Source: Bacillota bacterium
Lineage (GTDB): Bacteria > Bacillota > UBA4882 > UBA10575
Direction of reading: 5' to 3'
DNA: 34,510 bases
Assembly (NCBI GenBank): GCA_012839115.1
Contig: DUNX01000049.1
Location: forward strand, 1 to 34,510
Part shown: one piece after another, positions 24,283 to 33,365 of the stretch
Layout of the letters: every line of letters starts with the position of its first letter
Position numbering within the stretch: position 1 is the first letter of the stretch
Notes under the pieces: generated by a model
Told to the model about the DNA's origin: nothing
Database searches by the model: none
Seen by the model: only the letters and a program-made list of their open reading frames with translations
Made by a program: the position numbers and the translations under genes

Positions 24283-25146
24283 GTGAAAGCCATCTACCAC
24301 CGTGAACTGCAGGCCTATTTTTCTTCTCCGGCCGGTTACGTTTTTATCGGGTTTTTTCTCTTAATATCCGGTTTCTTTTTTGCCCTGACCAATTTACTCC
24401 CAGGCAATTCCGATTATATTGATACCCTTGGCAGCATCACCTTTATCTTTTTGATTGTGGTGCCGTTGTTGACCATGAAACTACTGGCTGAAGAGATGCG
24501 GCACAAGACCGACCAGTTGCTCCTGACCTCTCCGTTACGGATTGCCGATATTGTCGTCGGCAAATACCTGGCAGCGGTGACCGTCTTTCTTCTCACCCTA
24601 TTAATCACCGGCATCTATCCGGTAATTATGAATTTCTACGGCTATATTGCGGTCTGGGAGATTGTCGGGGGTTATATCGGCTTTTTCCTGTTGGGGGCCT
24701 GTTTTATCTCTGTCGGCCTCTTTATTTCCTCGTTAACCAACAACCAGGCGGTGGCGGCGGTGGCGACCTTTGCCACGCTCCTTTTCATCTGGATTATTGA
24801 CTGGGTGAAACAAGCCATCCCCACCAGCAAGGTTGCGGGGCTTGTTTTTGCCGGGCTACTGGTGGCCGGGGTAACAGCTTTGTTCTATCTCAATCTCCGG
24901 AATATTCTTGCCACCGGCTTGACCGGGCTGCTGGGGGTGGCGGTTGTTGTTGGCGTCTATATGGTTAACCCCCTTTTTTACCATGGCCTGACCATCAGGT
25001 TTCTCGACTGGTTTTCCCTGCTCCAACGGTTTCAGGGGTTTGCCATGGGTGTCCTCAGTCTCAGTTCTGTCTTTTACTACCTTAGTTTCTGCTTTGCCTT
25101 TATCTTTCTGACCATCCGGGTAATTGAGAAGAGAAGATGGAGCTGA
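24283..25146 (+). CDS. ABC-2 type transporter permease (GldF-like)
   Basis: 287 residues from a GTG with GGGGGAGGG about nine bases upstream. Six membrane helices. The opening 'IYHRELQAYFSSPAGYVFIG' is the standard N-terminus of ABC-2 permeases of the GldF/NosY group. 'LTMKLLAEEMRHKTDQLLLTSPL' after helix 2 is the coupling region that contacts the ATPase. In other genomes this gene is normally preceded by its ATPase gene; here none lies in the 420 bases upstream. It is followed by GldG-like and DUF4340 genes, so it is the permease of a Gld-type export or envelope module of unknown substrate. Confidence 0.93.
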   Translation: MKAIYHRELQAYFSSPAGYVFIGFFLLISGFFFALTNLLPGNSDYIDTLGSITFIFLIVVPLLTMKLLAEEMRHKTDQLLLTSPLRIADIVVGKYLAAVTVFLLTLLITGIYPVIMNFYGYIAVWEIVGGYIGFFLLGACFISVGLFISSLTNNQAVAAVATFATLLFIWIIDWVKQAIPTSKVAGLVFAGLLVAGVTALFYLNLRNILATGLTGLLGVAVVVGVYMVNPLFYHGLTIRFLDWFSLLQRFQGFAMGVLSLSSVFYYLSFCFAFIFLTIRVIEKRRWS

Positions 25147-25162
25147 AAAGGGGGGGAGAGGG

Positions 25163-26599
25163 ATGAAAAACTTGAAAATCTTGGCGTCTTTTCAAACAAA
25201 AAAGTTTAAGTATGGTGGACATGCCACCTTACTTACGGTGATTGTGGTTGTCTTGTTAATTGTTTTAAACCTCTTGGTCGAGCAGGTCCCTGTAAAGCTC
25301 GATCTTACGGAAAACCGCCTGTTTACCCTATCCGAGCAGACACTGCAGATCCTGGACCGGTTGGAACAGGATGTGGCCATCTACGGGGTGGCCGAGCCCG
25401 GGAAAGAAAACCGGATGGTGGATGAGGTGGCCAGGAGGTACAGCCGCCGTACACCGCGGGTTTCCGTGGAATACCTTGATCCTTACCGGCAACCGGCGTT
25501 TATCCGGCAGTTTGACCCGGAAGGGAAGGGGATCAACGAAGGCAGTTATATTGTGGCTAGCGGGGATAAATACCGGGTCATCGATAGATGGGAATTGTTT
25601 AATATCAATTACCAGAACCCGTTTCAACCGGAAGTAACCGGGTTGGTGGCGGAGGAGCGGTTCACCAGTGCGATCATGTATGTGACCGCGGAAAAAAATC
25701 CGAAGGTCTATGCATTGAAAGGCCACGGCGAAGAAGAACTCCCGCTTAACCTGCGGGAAAGACTGCGCCATGAAAATTATGAACTAAAAGAGTTGACCCT
25801 GGTGGGCAAGGAGAAGCTCCCGGAGGATCTGGATCTGTTATTGGTCTTTTCACCAAAAAGAGATTTAACCGTAGAAGAAGAAGAGAAAATCCGGGAATTT
25901 CTTGCTGCCGAAGGCCGCGCCCTTTTCATCCTCAACTGGTACGTGGCGGATTTGCCCACCTTCCAGTCGCTCCTACGGAGTTATGGCTTGAAACTGCAGC
26001 CGGCGGTGATTGTGGAGGGAGATGCCGACCGCCATGCGGGTAACCCGGTATGGCTACTGCCGGAAATGAAGGAGCACGAGATTTTAACACCCTTGGTCAA
26101 CGAGAGGATGCCGGTGCTCTTCCCGCTGGCGCAGGCCCTGGAAATTTTGGATGTCCGCCGGCGCTCACTGGAGTTCACACCCTTGTTGACCACCTCCGCC
26201 AAGGCATGGGGGAAGGTTGATCCCAACCCGGCCACTGCAGAAAAGGAACCGGGCGATCTGGATGGGCCCTTTACTGTGGCCATAGCCGTTGTTGACAAGG
26301 AATGGACCGAAGCCACCGGGGAACTGGAAACCCGGTTGGTGGTAACGGCCAACTCCCACTTCCTGGCCACACAATTCCTCATTCAGGTTCCGGGCAACCT
26401 TAACTTCATCATGAACTCTCTGAACTGGCTTTCCGACCGGGAAGACGTCATCTCCATCCGCCCGCGGAGCCTGATCCATCTCAGCCTCCGGATGAGTGGC
26501 TGGCAAAAACTGATTTACTCCGGGATCGTCGTCATCCTTATTCCCCTGTTGGCGCTGGGCGCCGGAGTTGTGGTCTGGTTAAGGAGGAGACATCTATGA
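25163..26599 (+). CDS. GldG-family ABC transporter auxiliary protein
   Basis: 478 residues from the ATG at 25163, which has GGGGGAG five bases upstream; an in-frame TTG at 25124 would overlap the permease. Membrane helices lie at about 19-39 and near the C-terminus (about 450-472), with a large extracytoplasmic domain between them. The phrases 'LDLTENRLFTLSEQT' and 'VYALKGHGEEELP' are hallmarks of the GldG / ABC-type uncharacterised transport domain. It is adjacent to the ABC-2 permease and overlaps the DUF4340 gene by ATGA, so the three proteins probably form one membrane complex. Confidence 0.93.
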   Translation: MKNLKILASFQTKKFKYGGHATLLTVIVVVLLIVLNLLVEQVPVKLDLTENRLFTLSEQTLQILDRLEQDVAIYGVAEPGKENRMVDEVARRYSRRTPRVSVEYLDPYRQPAFIRQFDPEGKGINEGSYIVASGDKYRVIDRWELFNINYQNPFQPEVTGLVAEERFTSAIMYVTAEKNPKVYALKGHGEEELPLNLRERLRHENYELKELTLVGKEKLPEDLDLLLVFSPKRDLTVEEEEKIREFLAAEGRALFILNWYVADLPTFQSLLRSYGLKLQPAVIVEGDADRHAGNPVWLLPEMKEHEILTPLVNERMPVLFPLAQALEILDVRRRSLEFTPLLTTSAKAWGKVDPNPATAEKEPGDLDGPFTVAIAVVDKEWTEATGELETRLVVTANSHFLATQFLIQVPGNLNFIMNSLNWLSDREDVISIRPRSLIHLSLRMSGWQKLIYSGIVVILIPLLALGAGVVVWLRRRHL

Positions 26600-28017
26600 G
26601 CAGATCCAAACTACTGCGGAGCCTTGTTTTTCCCCTGGTCTTGCTGGTAATGGCCGGCGGGATCTATTTTTACCTCCGGCACCGGCAGGGGGCGGGGGAA
26701 CCGGCAGTGGACGACGGCCGGATCGTTTTGAGCAGCCATGAGAAGAACGCGGTTCTCCGGATGGAGCTGGAGACAGCAGCCGGCCGGGTAGTTCTGGTCA
26801 AGAAGGACGGCCGGTGGCAAGTGGAGGAGCCTTACCCGGTTGCCCTCAATCAAGCCAGGGTCGATGATATTGCCTACAGTTTCAGCCGTCTCTTTGCCGA
26901 ACGGGTGGTGGAGGAAGAACCTGAAGACTTTGGCCTTTACGGCCTGGATGAACCCAGGGCAACAGCGCGTGCGGTTTTGGCGGACCAAAGCCAACTCGTC
27001 TTTTACCTTGGGGATAAAACCTCCGTTGGCGACTCCTATTATTTACAGGTGGCGGGTTCACCTGTGGTCTATACGGTCTGGCGGACCCACGGGGTCAACT
27101 TCCAGGCCGCCCTGGATGATCTGCGGGAACGGAGCCTTCCCCGGTTGAACCCGGAGGAGGTGGAGTATTTCCGCAGGAAATGGCCGGGTGCACCGGAGAT
27201 CGAGATCCGGAAAACACCCGAGCTCGCCGGGGATGAGGAAGAGACCGAATTCCGGCTCGGCCTTTGGCGGATGGATGCACCGTATGCCCGGCCCCAGTGG
27301 GTGGAGGGAAACGAATTTGCCAAGGTAATTCAAGACCTGCCTATGCTGCGGATCGACGAATTTGTCGATGACCACCCGGCCGACCTCTCCCGCTACGGAC
27401 TGGCCAACCCCAGGGGCGAGCTTTTGGTGCAGGGGGCGGAAAATACCTTACACCTGCTTTTTGGGGGGGAAAACAAAGACGGGCTGGTCTATTTTAAAAC
27501 CCCCGGCGCGGATAATGTCTACGCCATGAAAAAAAGCCGCCTTCCGGTTATGGAGATAAAGCCCTTCGCCCTGGTGGAAAAGTTTATTCTCCTGGCCTTC
27601 ATTGACCGGGTGGAGCAGGTTCTTATTGAGGACGGGCAAGAAGAGTACTCGCTCACCATCGAACGGATAGAAAAACCCGAGGCCAAGAGGGGAAAGGGCG
27701 AAGAAGAGGCAAGTGAAGCAGTTTACCGGGTGAACGGCAGGGAAACGGAGGAAGAGGCCTTCAAAAAGCTTTACCAGGAGGTCATCGGGTTAAGGGTCGA
27801 TGCGGAAAACGACCGGCAGCTGGTGGCTGGCGAACCCGGAATCCGGGTCAGTTTTGTCTTTGACACCAGCGACCGCCAGATGATCAGTTATGGCTTCCTT
27901 CCTTACGATAAAGATTTTTACGCGGTCACCCGCAACGGTACAGCCGACTTTCTCATCGCCAGAAGCCGGGTGGAAAAAATGCTGGCCGCTGTACGCGCCC
28001 ACGCCGGGGTGGAGTAA
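26596..28017 (+). CDS. DUF4340 membrane-anchored protein
   Basis: 473 residues, one N-terminal membrane helix (about 8-26), then two DUF4340-like repeats marked by 'FGLYGLDEPRATA' (about residue 113) and 'LSRYGLANPRGELLV' (about 265). The start ATG overlaps the stop of the GldG-like gene (ATGA), so expression is coupled. DUF4340 proteins usually accompany GldG-type ABC modules. The function is unknown; an outside-facing accessory role is inferred from topology. An acidic, Lys/Glu-rich insertion around residues 355-375 looks like a flexible linker. Confidence 0.92.
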   Translation: MSRSKLLRSLVFPLVLLVMAGGIYFYLRHRQGAGEPAVDDGRIVLSSHEKNAVLRMELETAAGRVVLVKKDGRWQVEEPYPVALNQARVDDIAYSFSRLFAERVVEEEPEDFGLYGLDEPRATARAVLADQSQLVFYLGDKTSVGDSYYLQVAGSPVVYTVWRTHGVNFQAALDDLRERSLPRLNPEEVEYFRRKWPGAPEIEIRKTPELAGDEEETEFRLGLWRMDAPYARPQWVEGNEFAKVIQDLPMLRIDEFVDDHPADLSRYGLANPRGELLVQGAENTLHLLFGGENKDGLVYFKTPGADNVYAMKKSRLPVMEIKPFALVEKFILLAFIDRVEQVLIEDGQEEYSLTIERIEKPEAKRGKGEEEASEAVYRVNGRETEEEAFKKLYQEVIGLRVDAENDRQLVAGEPGIRVSFVFDTSDRQMISYGFLPYDKDFYAVTRNGTADFLIARSRVEKMLAAVRAHAGVE

Positions 28018-28040
28018 TAGAACCGGAGGAAAAATAAGAA

Positions 28041-28063
28041 AGCGCCGGCAGCGTGCCGGCGCT
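28041..28063. terminator. Bidirectional terminator between convergent genes
   Basis: AGCGCCGGCA, GCG, TGCCGGCGCT: a 10-bp perfect stem with a 3-base loop. It lies 24 bases after the DUF4340 stop and about 64 bases past the stop of the convergent gene. The minus-strand reading is followed by a T-rich tail (TTCTTATTTTT). The plus-strand tail is poorer in T. Confidence 0.75.
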
Positions 28064-28126
28064 ATTCATATATATCGCATACCTTAAACCTAATCTCCAC
28101 CAACAACAGGAGAAACAAACGGCGGA

Positions 28127-28912
28127 TTATTTCTCTTGTCGCCGCTGCCGGGTACGGGAATAGCCGGTTAAAAGCACCGCTGCACCGGCCACGAAGACAG
28201 CGAGGAAGACCCAAAAGAATGGACCGGACCTTTCCTGGGGGAAATCGGCCGGTGAAAGAAACAGGTAGCGATGGGGATGATCCGGGGGCGGAGGGCCGTC
28301 CAGTTCCACCAGGCTGACCTGATCAAAGTAGGCGGCGCCGGCGGCCGGTGTATCGGCACGGCCAAGGCGTACCGCCACAGTCACTTCCTTCTGCCGGGAG
28401 TGGGTACGGAAGTTAATCTCCGTATAGAGCCAGATGGAATTCCCGGTAATGTCCGGGGAGTGATAAAAACCCGGTGCGATTAGGGAAAAATTGGCGCCGA
28501 TCCGGCCGGCCGGACCCACGTTCCGCGTTAAAATCCAACCGGAGAACCTGTAGTTGGTATTGGGTTTTACCCGGACCCGCTGGGCGAGCCAAACGTCATT
28601 CGGCTCCGGTGAAGTAATCTTTAGAGCGTACCGGCCACTGCAAAGGGCTTCGGAAGAGACCGCAATCCGGAAACCTTCCCGTTGGTAACTGGCGACCCAG
28701 CCTTTGGGGATCAGGTCCGGGCCCGCCTCCTCGAACCCGCCGTTAGTCAGAAGGTTTCCCCGGTTCCAGTCGAAAGGGTCGAAGGCCTCGTCACGGCGGG
28801 GGCTACCGGAGACAGCCGGTCCGGGAATGACCGTCGAGAGCAGGAAAGCAAAAAGTAAAACCCGCCGATACCGGTTTTTTCCCCCTTCATCCCATCTTTT
28901 CCTCATCAGCAT
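28127..28912 (-). CDS. Exported carbohydrate-binding-like protein with C-terminal membrane anchor
   Basis: 261 residues. The signal sequence lies at about 15-36. Residues about 52-208 look like a CBM4/9-type jelly-roll (LLTNGGFEEAG, then PKGWVASY, ALKITSPEPNDVWLAQRV and YFDQVSLVEL), a fold that binds polysaccharide chains. A membrane helix at about 235-253 and a basic tail (RTRQRRQEK) follow. The ATG at 28912 has AAAGGAG 11 bases upstream. A nearer ATG opens only a 4-codon frame. The gene lies 54 bases after the secretin gene on the same strand and may be in its operon. It could tether a glycan near the inner membrane or, if the C-terminus acts as a sorting signal, reach the surface. Confidence 0.82.
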   Translation of the reverse strand: MLMRKRWDEGGKNRYRRVLLFAFLLSTVIPGPAVSGSPRRDEAFDPFDWNRGNLLTNGGFEEAGPDLIPKGWVASYQREGFRIAVSSEALCSGRYALKITSPEPNDVWLAQRVRVKPNTNYRFSGWILTRNVGPAGRIGANFSLIAPGFYHSPDITGNSIWLYTEINFRTHSRQKEVTVAVRLGRADTPAAGAAYFDQVSLVELDGPPPPDHPHRYLFLSPADFPQERSGPFFWVFLAVFVAGAAVLLTGYSRTRQRRQEK

Positions 28913-28966
28913 ATCAGCATAATCTCCTTTACCGGACCGCCTCTACTGTCCATATTGCCTTTGCCG

Positions 28967-31321
28967 CTATGGTTCTGTTATTTGCTCCGGGTCCGTCCCG
29001 GACTCTGCCGTGGTTTCGGTTTCATCTGGAGCAACCTCTCCGGATTGGGAAAATTTCACATTTACCGTAACAGGGGCGGGCGTTTCCAGGCTGCCGCTAC
29101 CTGCTTCCGGGCTGGCATACTCACCGGAGAGCAGATACGGGGTTATGACAATGACAAATTCCGTCTCCTCTTTGTTGGTGGCCTTATACCGGAAAAGGGT
29201 GCCCAGGAGCGGGATATCACCCAAAAGAGGGATTTTATGCACGGTCTCGCTTTCCTGGGTCTGGATTAGCCCGCCGATAATGATGGGATCACCGTCCCGG
29301 ACCCGGACGGTGGCTTCCAGCGAGCGTTCGCTGGTGGCGGGGATCGGCGTCTCGTCGGAGCCGGTCAGAGAGTCAGGTGCACTCTCCGTGATCCGCGGGT
29401 TTATCTCCAAAGTAATCTCCCGGCTGGCGGAGACCCAGGGGAGGAGGTTGACCTGGATACCGACGATTACCTCAACCAGGCGGGTCTCCGTCTCCGTCTG
29501 CGTCCCGTCGCTCCCCGGGACAATGGTGGTTACAGCCACAGTCCGCGGGTAACGGGTGGTGACATTGAAATTGGCTTTATGACCGCTGAGCGTAGTGATT
29601 TGCGGATTGGCCCATAATTTTGCCTTGCCTTCCCGGACCATCGCTTCCAGCGAGGCCTTGGCCATCCGTGCCGCAGTGGAGCCGGGGAAGATGGTGTCGG
29701 TAACGACTAATTGTAAAGCCCCTTCTTTCCAACTGAGAGTCGTTTTATCGTCGGCGCTCCCCTCGCCGGCTTCGGTAAGCCCAAAATTAAAGGCGGATCT
29801 GTCACTGAGCTGTACCACGATGATCTCAAAGAGGATCAACGGGTTTTGCAGGTCAATTTCTTCTATATATTGACGGACCTGGCTGATTTGGATTGTCGAG
29901 CCGGTCACCACCAGGGCGTTGGCCTCTTTAACCACTATGATATCGGCCTTCGGGATCCGACTAGGCAGCAAGGTTGCGGCTGTTTCCGCCTTTAGGTGTT
30001 TTAAGCGGATCACCTCGGTGGCGACACGATTTTCCGGGCGGTCAATTTCCTGCAGGTATTCGGCGAATAACCCATGGACCTTATTGCCGGCGGTGACCAT
30101 CAACCCGTTTTGGTCCCGGAAAGGCAGGATATTACCCCGCGGGAAGTGGGGGGGAAGGTTTTCAATGACATACTCAACGGCCGTATATTGCAGTTGGTAA
30201 TAGCGGGACTCCAGCAAATCCCCGCTCTCCGGGCGCAGGTTAATGCCGTCACCGAAGACATAGGCTTTTTCTTTTTTTTGAAAGATATAAGGGGTGCCTT
30301 GCAAGAGGTAGGAAAAGGCCTCCTCAAGGGTGACGTTGTCTAAAAGTACACTATTAATCATATACATAACATTGCTGTAGATGATCAGGTTTTCCCCGGC
30401 CTTTTGGGCCAGTTCGCCCAGGACCTCGTTGAGCGGGGCGTTCTTAATCGCCAGGGAAAAGAGTTCGTTCTCTTCGTCGTAAAAGATTTTAACGTTGGGG
30501 TGCATTTGCGTCCTGTAGACATATAAATGGTCCGGCCGGCGGTCAAATAAAAAACCATGTGCCTCCAGGATGGTTGTGAGCGCCGTCAGGACCGGTAATT
30601 CTTTAAACTGGGCACTGACAGGCCCGCGGACATCGGCGCCGTACAAGATATTAACCCCTGCTTCTTTGGAAATCGCGTCCAAAACCAGGGTGATATCAAC
30701 GTTTTCCGCTTGTAGTGACAATAATCCGTTGGCGTAATCGATCTGCAACCCGCCGTCGCCGGCCCGTGCCGACAGCTTCTTGCGAAAACGGAAAATCTCT
30801 TTTTCCGCCTGGAGTTCATAGCCGGCGGAATCGGCCAAAAGCTGGAGCAAAGTGGGGAGATCAACGGAATAAAGGGATAAAGTCAAGGTTTCATAGGCGT
30901 CCGGGGGGTAAATGATGTTCTTTTTCGTAAGGGAGACAACCTCTTTTAACACATGATATAGGGGAGCGTTATTAATTGTAACGTCGAATAATTCCCCTTC
31001 CGTCTCGATCCGGATTAATTGGGCGGGATCCGGTGAGATAAAATAGATATTATCCCGGTGGTCGACAATGAGCCGGTATTCCTTGGCCAAGAGGGTCAGG
31101 ACCTCGCGGAAAGTCACCTGTTTTAGCTGGATGGTTACTCTTCCCTGGACAGAAGGTTCGACAAAAATATTGACCCCCTCTGCTTCAGCCAAAACCCGTA
31201 ACACATCATGAAGGTCGGCGTTTTTAAAATCCAGATCTCGTGGTACTTCAGCCCCAACCGCAGCGGGAAGAAGAGAGATGAGGAGGGAAAGAACAATTAA
31301 GTATCTTATCTTATGTAGCAC
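28967..31321 (-). CDS. Secretin of a type II secretion / type IV pilus system
   Basis: 784 residues from a GTG at 31321 with GAGGGAG nine bases upstream. The longer frame to 31435 adds an implausible Phe-rich leader. Signal peptide to about residue 24 (AVGA). Four STN/N0-like modules follow at roughly 28-95, 108-180, 192-270 and 283-360. Two N1-like modules come next (about 370-435 and 440-500), then the secretin barrel (about 510-725) with the typical GDPIIIGGLI, KIPLLGDIPLLGTLF and EFVIVITPYLL. The C-terminal tail of about 50 residues is acidic. Secretins form the outer-membrane gate for T2SS or T4P, so the cell should have an outer membrane. It is divergent from gspE/gspF homologues and probably works with them. 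Confidence 0.95.
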   Translation of the reverse strand: MLHKIRYLIVLSLLISLLPAAVGAEVPRDLDFKNADLHDVLRVLAEAEGVNIFVEPSVQGRVTIQLKQVTFREVLTLLAKEYRLIVDHRDNIYFISPDPAQLIRIETEGELFDVTINNAPLYHVLKEVVSLTKKNIIYPPDAYETLTLSLYSVDLPTLLQLLADSAGYELQAEKEIFRFRKKLSARAGDGGLQIDYANGLLSLQAENVDITLVLDAISKEAGVNILYGADVRGPVSAQFKELPVLTALTTILEAHGFLFDRRPDHLYVYRTQMHPNVKIFYDEENELFSLAIKNAPLNEVLGELAQKAGENLIIYSNVMYMINSVLLDNVTLEEAFSYLLQGTPYIFQKKEKAYVFGDGINLRPESGDLLESRYYQLQYTAVEYVIENLPPHFPRGNILPFRDQNGLMVTAGNKVHGLFAEYLQEIDRPENRVATEVIRLKHLKAETAATLLPSRIPKADIIVVKEANALVVTGSTIQISQVRQYIEEIDLQNPLILFEIIVVQLSDRSAFNFGLTEAGEGSADDKTTLSWKEGALQLVVTDTIFPGSTAARMAKASLEAMVREGKAKLWANPQITTLSGHKANFNVTTRYPRTVAVTTIVPGSDGTQTETETRLVEVIVGIQVNLLPWVSASREITLEINPRITESAPDSLTGSDETPIPATSERSLEATVRVRDGDPIIIGGLIQTQESETVHKIPLLGDIPLLGTLFRYKATNKEETEFVIVITPYLLSGEYASPEAGSGSLETPAPVTVNVKFSQSGEVAPDETETTAESGTDPEQITEP

Positions 31322-31655
31322 TTCATCCAGCTCCCTCACAGAATAGATTCGTTCCAACACAGGCCAGCTTAAAAGTGGTCGGATATGTGGATAAAAGAAA
31401 AAAAATAAAAAAATTCCAGCCATAATTATTATCATTCTTAAATTATTATTCTTCCAGGCGTCAATTTTTCCTGCTGGGCGAAGGAAATATTCTGGAGAGA
31501 ATTCATTGTTTTCCCGGCTTTCCTGGCCGGGGCGTCCAGTGTTCCGGAGGTTTCCCCGGCGCCAAAGAGGAAGTCTTCATCAACTGAGAAGAGCAGCAGG
31601 AATCAGCGGGCCGGTATAGAAAATAAATATTTACCGGAAAGGAGTATGTTAGCTT
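31322..31655. other. Divergent promoter region between secretin and GspE genes
   Basis: 334 bases with no gene on either strand. The part next to the secretin is AT-rich (31380-31460, A-runs) and probably holds its promoter. The GspE gene has GGAAAGGAG at 31636-31644. I could not pick clear -35/-10 pairs. Confidence 0.5.
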
Positions 31656-33353
31656 ATGACTATACCGGTATATTTGGGCGAATTATTACTGCGTAAAGAA
31701 TTAATTACTCCGGAACAACTCCACTATGCCCTGGCCAAACAGAACGAAACCGGTGAATTCCTCGGCGAAATTATGGTGCGGGAAGAGTTTCTCCCGGAAA
31801 AAGCGCTGAAACAGGCCCTGGCAGAACAGTTGGGCCTTCCTTTTGTGGAACCGGCCGGGATGGATCTGGCGCTGGAGCTGATTGAGAGTATCTCCCCGCA
31901 ACAGGCCCAGGAATACCGGGTGGTGCCGGTGGCAAAGAACCGCGAGGCAATCACTGTCGCCTGTGCCAATCCGATGGCCCTGTCCCTTCTGGACAAGCTG
32001 AAGCGAGAAACCGGCGTCACAATCAAACTGGCTGTAACTACCGAGGAACAGATCGACCGGGCTTTAGAAAAATATTACCACGAGCGGCTCCATAATGTCT
32101 CCGCGATCCTGGAAGACATTAGCGAGAAGGACCTGGCGCACCTGGCCATTGAATCCGGGGCGGAAATAACCGACTTGGATGCCGTCAGGAGTCTGGCCAA
32201 CGAAGCCCCCATTATCAGGCTGGTTAATTTCTTCCTTACCGAAGGAGTACGCCTGGGGGCCAGCGATATTCATTTGGAACCCTTCGAAAACGAGGTTAAG
32301 TTACGTTACAGGATTGACGGCGTCCTTTACGAAAGGACTCCTCCCCCCCGTAACCTCTATCCGGCGTTGATTTCCCGGATCAAGCTGATGGCCGGGATGG
32401 ACATCACCGAAAAACGGCTACCGCAGGACGGGCGGATCCGGCTGCGCTTGACAACTCAGGAACTGGACCTGCGGGTGGCAGTAGCCCCGACTTTACACGG
32501 GGAAGAGGTGGTAATCAGGATCCTCAACCGGCAGAGCCTTTTACTGGATCTGGACGAATTGGGGATGGAGGCCATCCTGGAGAGGTTTGAGAGCTTGATC
32601 AACCTTTCCAACGGTATGATCCTGGTCACCGGGCCTACCGGCAGTGGTAAAACCACCACGTTGTATGCGGTTTTATCCCGGCTGAACCGGCCTGAACGGA
32701 AAATTATCACCATTGAAGACCCGGTGGAATACGAGTTACCGGGGGTCAACCAGATCCCGGTCAGCCCGAAACTGAATTTTGGTTTTCCGCAGGCTTTGCG
32801 GACTATTGTCCGGCATGACCCCGATGTGATCCTGGTCGGGGAGATCCGGGACCTGGAGACAGCCGAGATGGCGGTCCAATCGGCTTTAACCGGGCATCTT
32901 GTTTTTTCCACCTTACATACGAACGATGCCGCCACAGCCTTTACCCGTCTGGTCGATATGAAAGTCGAAGAGTACCTGGTGGCTTCGACTGTCCGCGGTG
33001 TCCTTGCCCAGAGGCTGGTCCGGCGGATCTGTCCCTACTGCCGGGTGGAGTACCAGCCAACGCCAAAGGAAGAAAAAGTCCTGGCTATGTTGGCATCGCC
33101 ACCGTCAGTCCTTTATCACGGCGCCGGCTGTGAAAGGTGCAACAATATTGGTTATCGTGGTCAGATCGGCCTTTTTGAACTGCTGGTGACTTCGCCGGCC
33201 ATCGAGACCTTGGTGATGAAGAGGGCAAACAGCGCGCAGATCCGGGCCTGCGCCGTTGAGGAAGGCATGGAAACCCTGCGGGAAGACGGGTGGAAGAAGG
33301 TCCGTGCCGGTTTAACCACCATCGCCGAAGTGCTCCGGGTTACGCAGAATTAA
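31656..33353 (+). CDS. GspE/PilB-type secretion ATPase
   Basis: 565 residues. An N-terminal GspE/MshE-like domain (about 1-150) is followed by the ATPase core: Walker A GPTGSGKTT at residues 326-334, Asp box ITIEDPVEYE, Walker B ILVGEIRD, and a His box around FSTLHTND. A zinc-binding four-cysteine motif (C459, C462, C492, C495) is intact, as in GspE and PilB. It powers assembly of pseudopili or pili at the cytoplasmic face of the inner membrane. The ATG at 31656 has GGAAAGGAG 11 bases upstream. The GspF gene starts 13 bases after its stop. The system type (secretion or pilus) cannot be decided from this part alone. Confidence 0.96.
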   Translation: MTIPVYLGELLLRKELITPEQLHYALAKQNETGEFLGEIMVREEFLPEKALKQALAEQLGLPFVEPAGMDLALELIESISPQQAQEYRVVPVAKNREAITVACANPMALSLLDKLKRETGVTIKLAVTTEEQIDRALEKYYHERLHNVSAILEDISEKDLAHLAIESGAEITDLDAVRSLANEAPIIRLVNFFLTEGVRLGASDIHLEPFENEVKLRYRIDGVLYERTPPPRNLYPALISRIKLMAGMDITEKRLPQDGRIRLRLTTQELDLRVAVAPTLHGEEVVIRILNRQSLLLDLDELGMEAILERFESLINLSNGMILVTGPTGSGKTTTLYAVLSRLNRPERKIITIEDPVEYELPGVNQIPVSPKLNFGFPQALRTIVRHDPDVILVGEIRDLETAEMAVQSALTGHLVFSTLHTNDAATAFTRLVDMKVEEYLVASTVRGVLAQRLVRRICPYCRVEYQPTPKEEKVLAMLASPPSVLYHGAGCERCNNIGYRGQIGLFELLVTSPAIETLVMKRANSAQIRACAVEEGMETLREDGWKKVRAGLTTIAEVLRVTQN

Positions 33354-33365
33354 GAAGGTGATTTT

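Noticed and set aside
31322-31435. N-terminal extension of the secretin to an ATG at 31435
   Set aside because: It would place an odd Phe-rich stretch before a normal signal peptide; the GTG at 31321 has GAGGGAG at ideal spacing.
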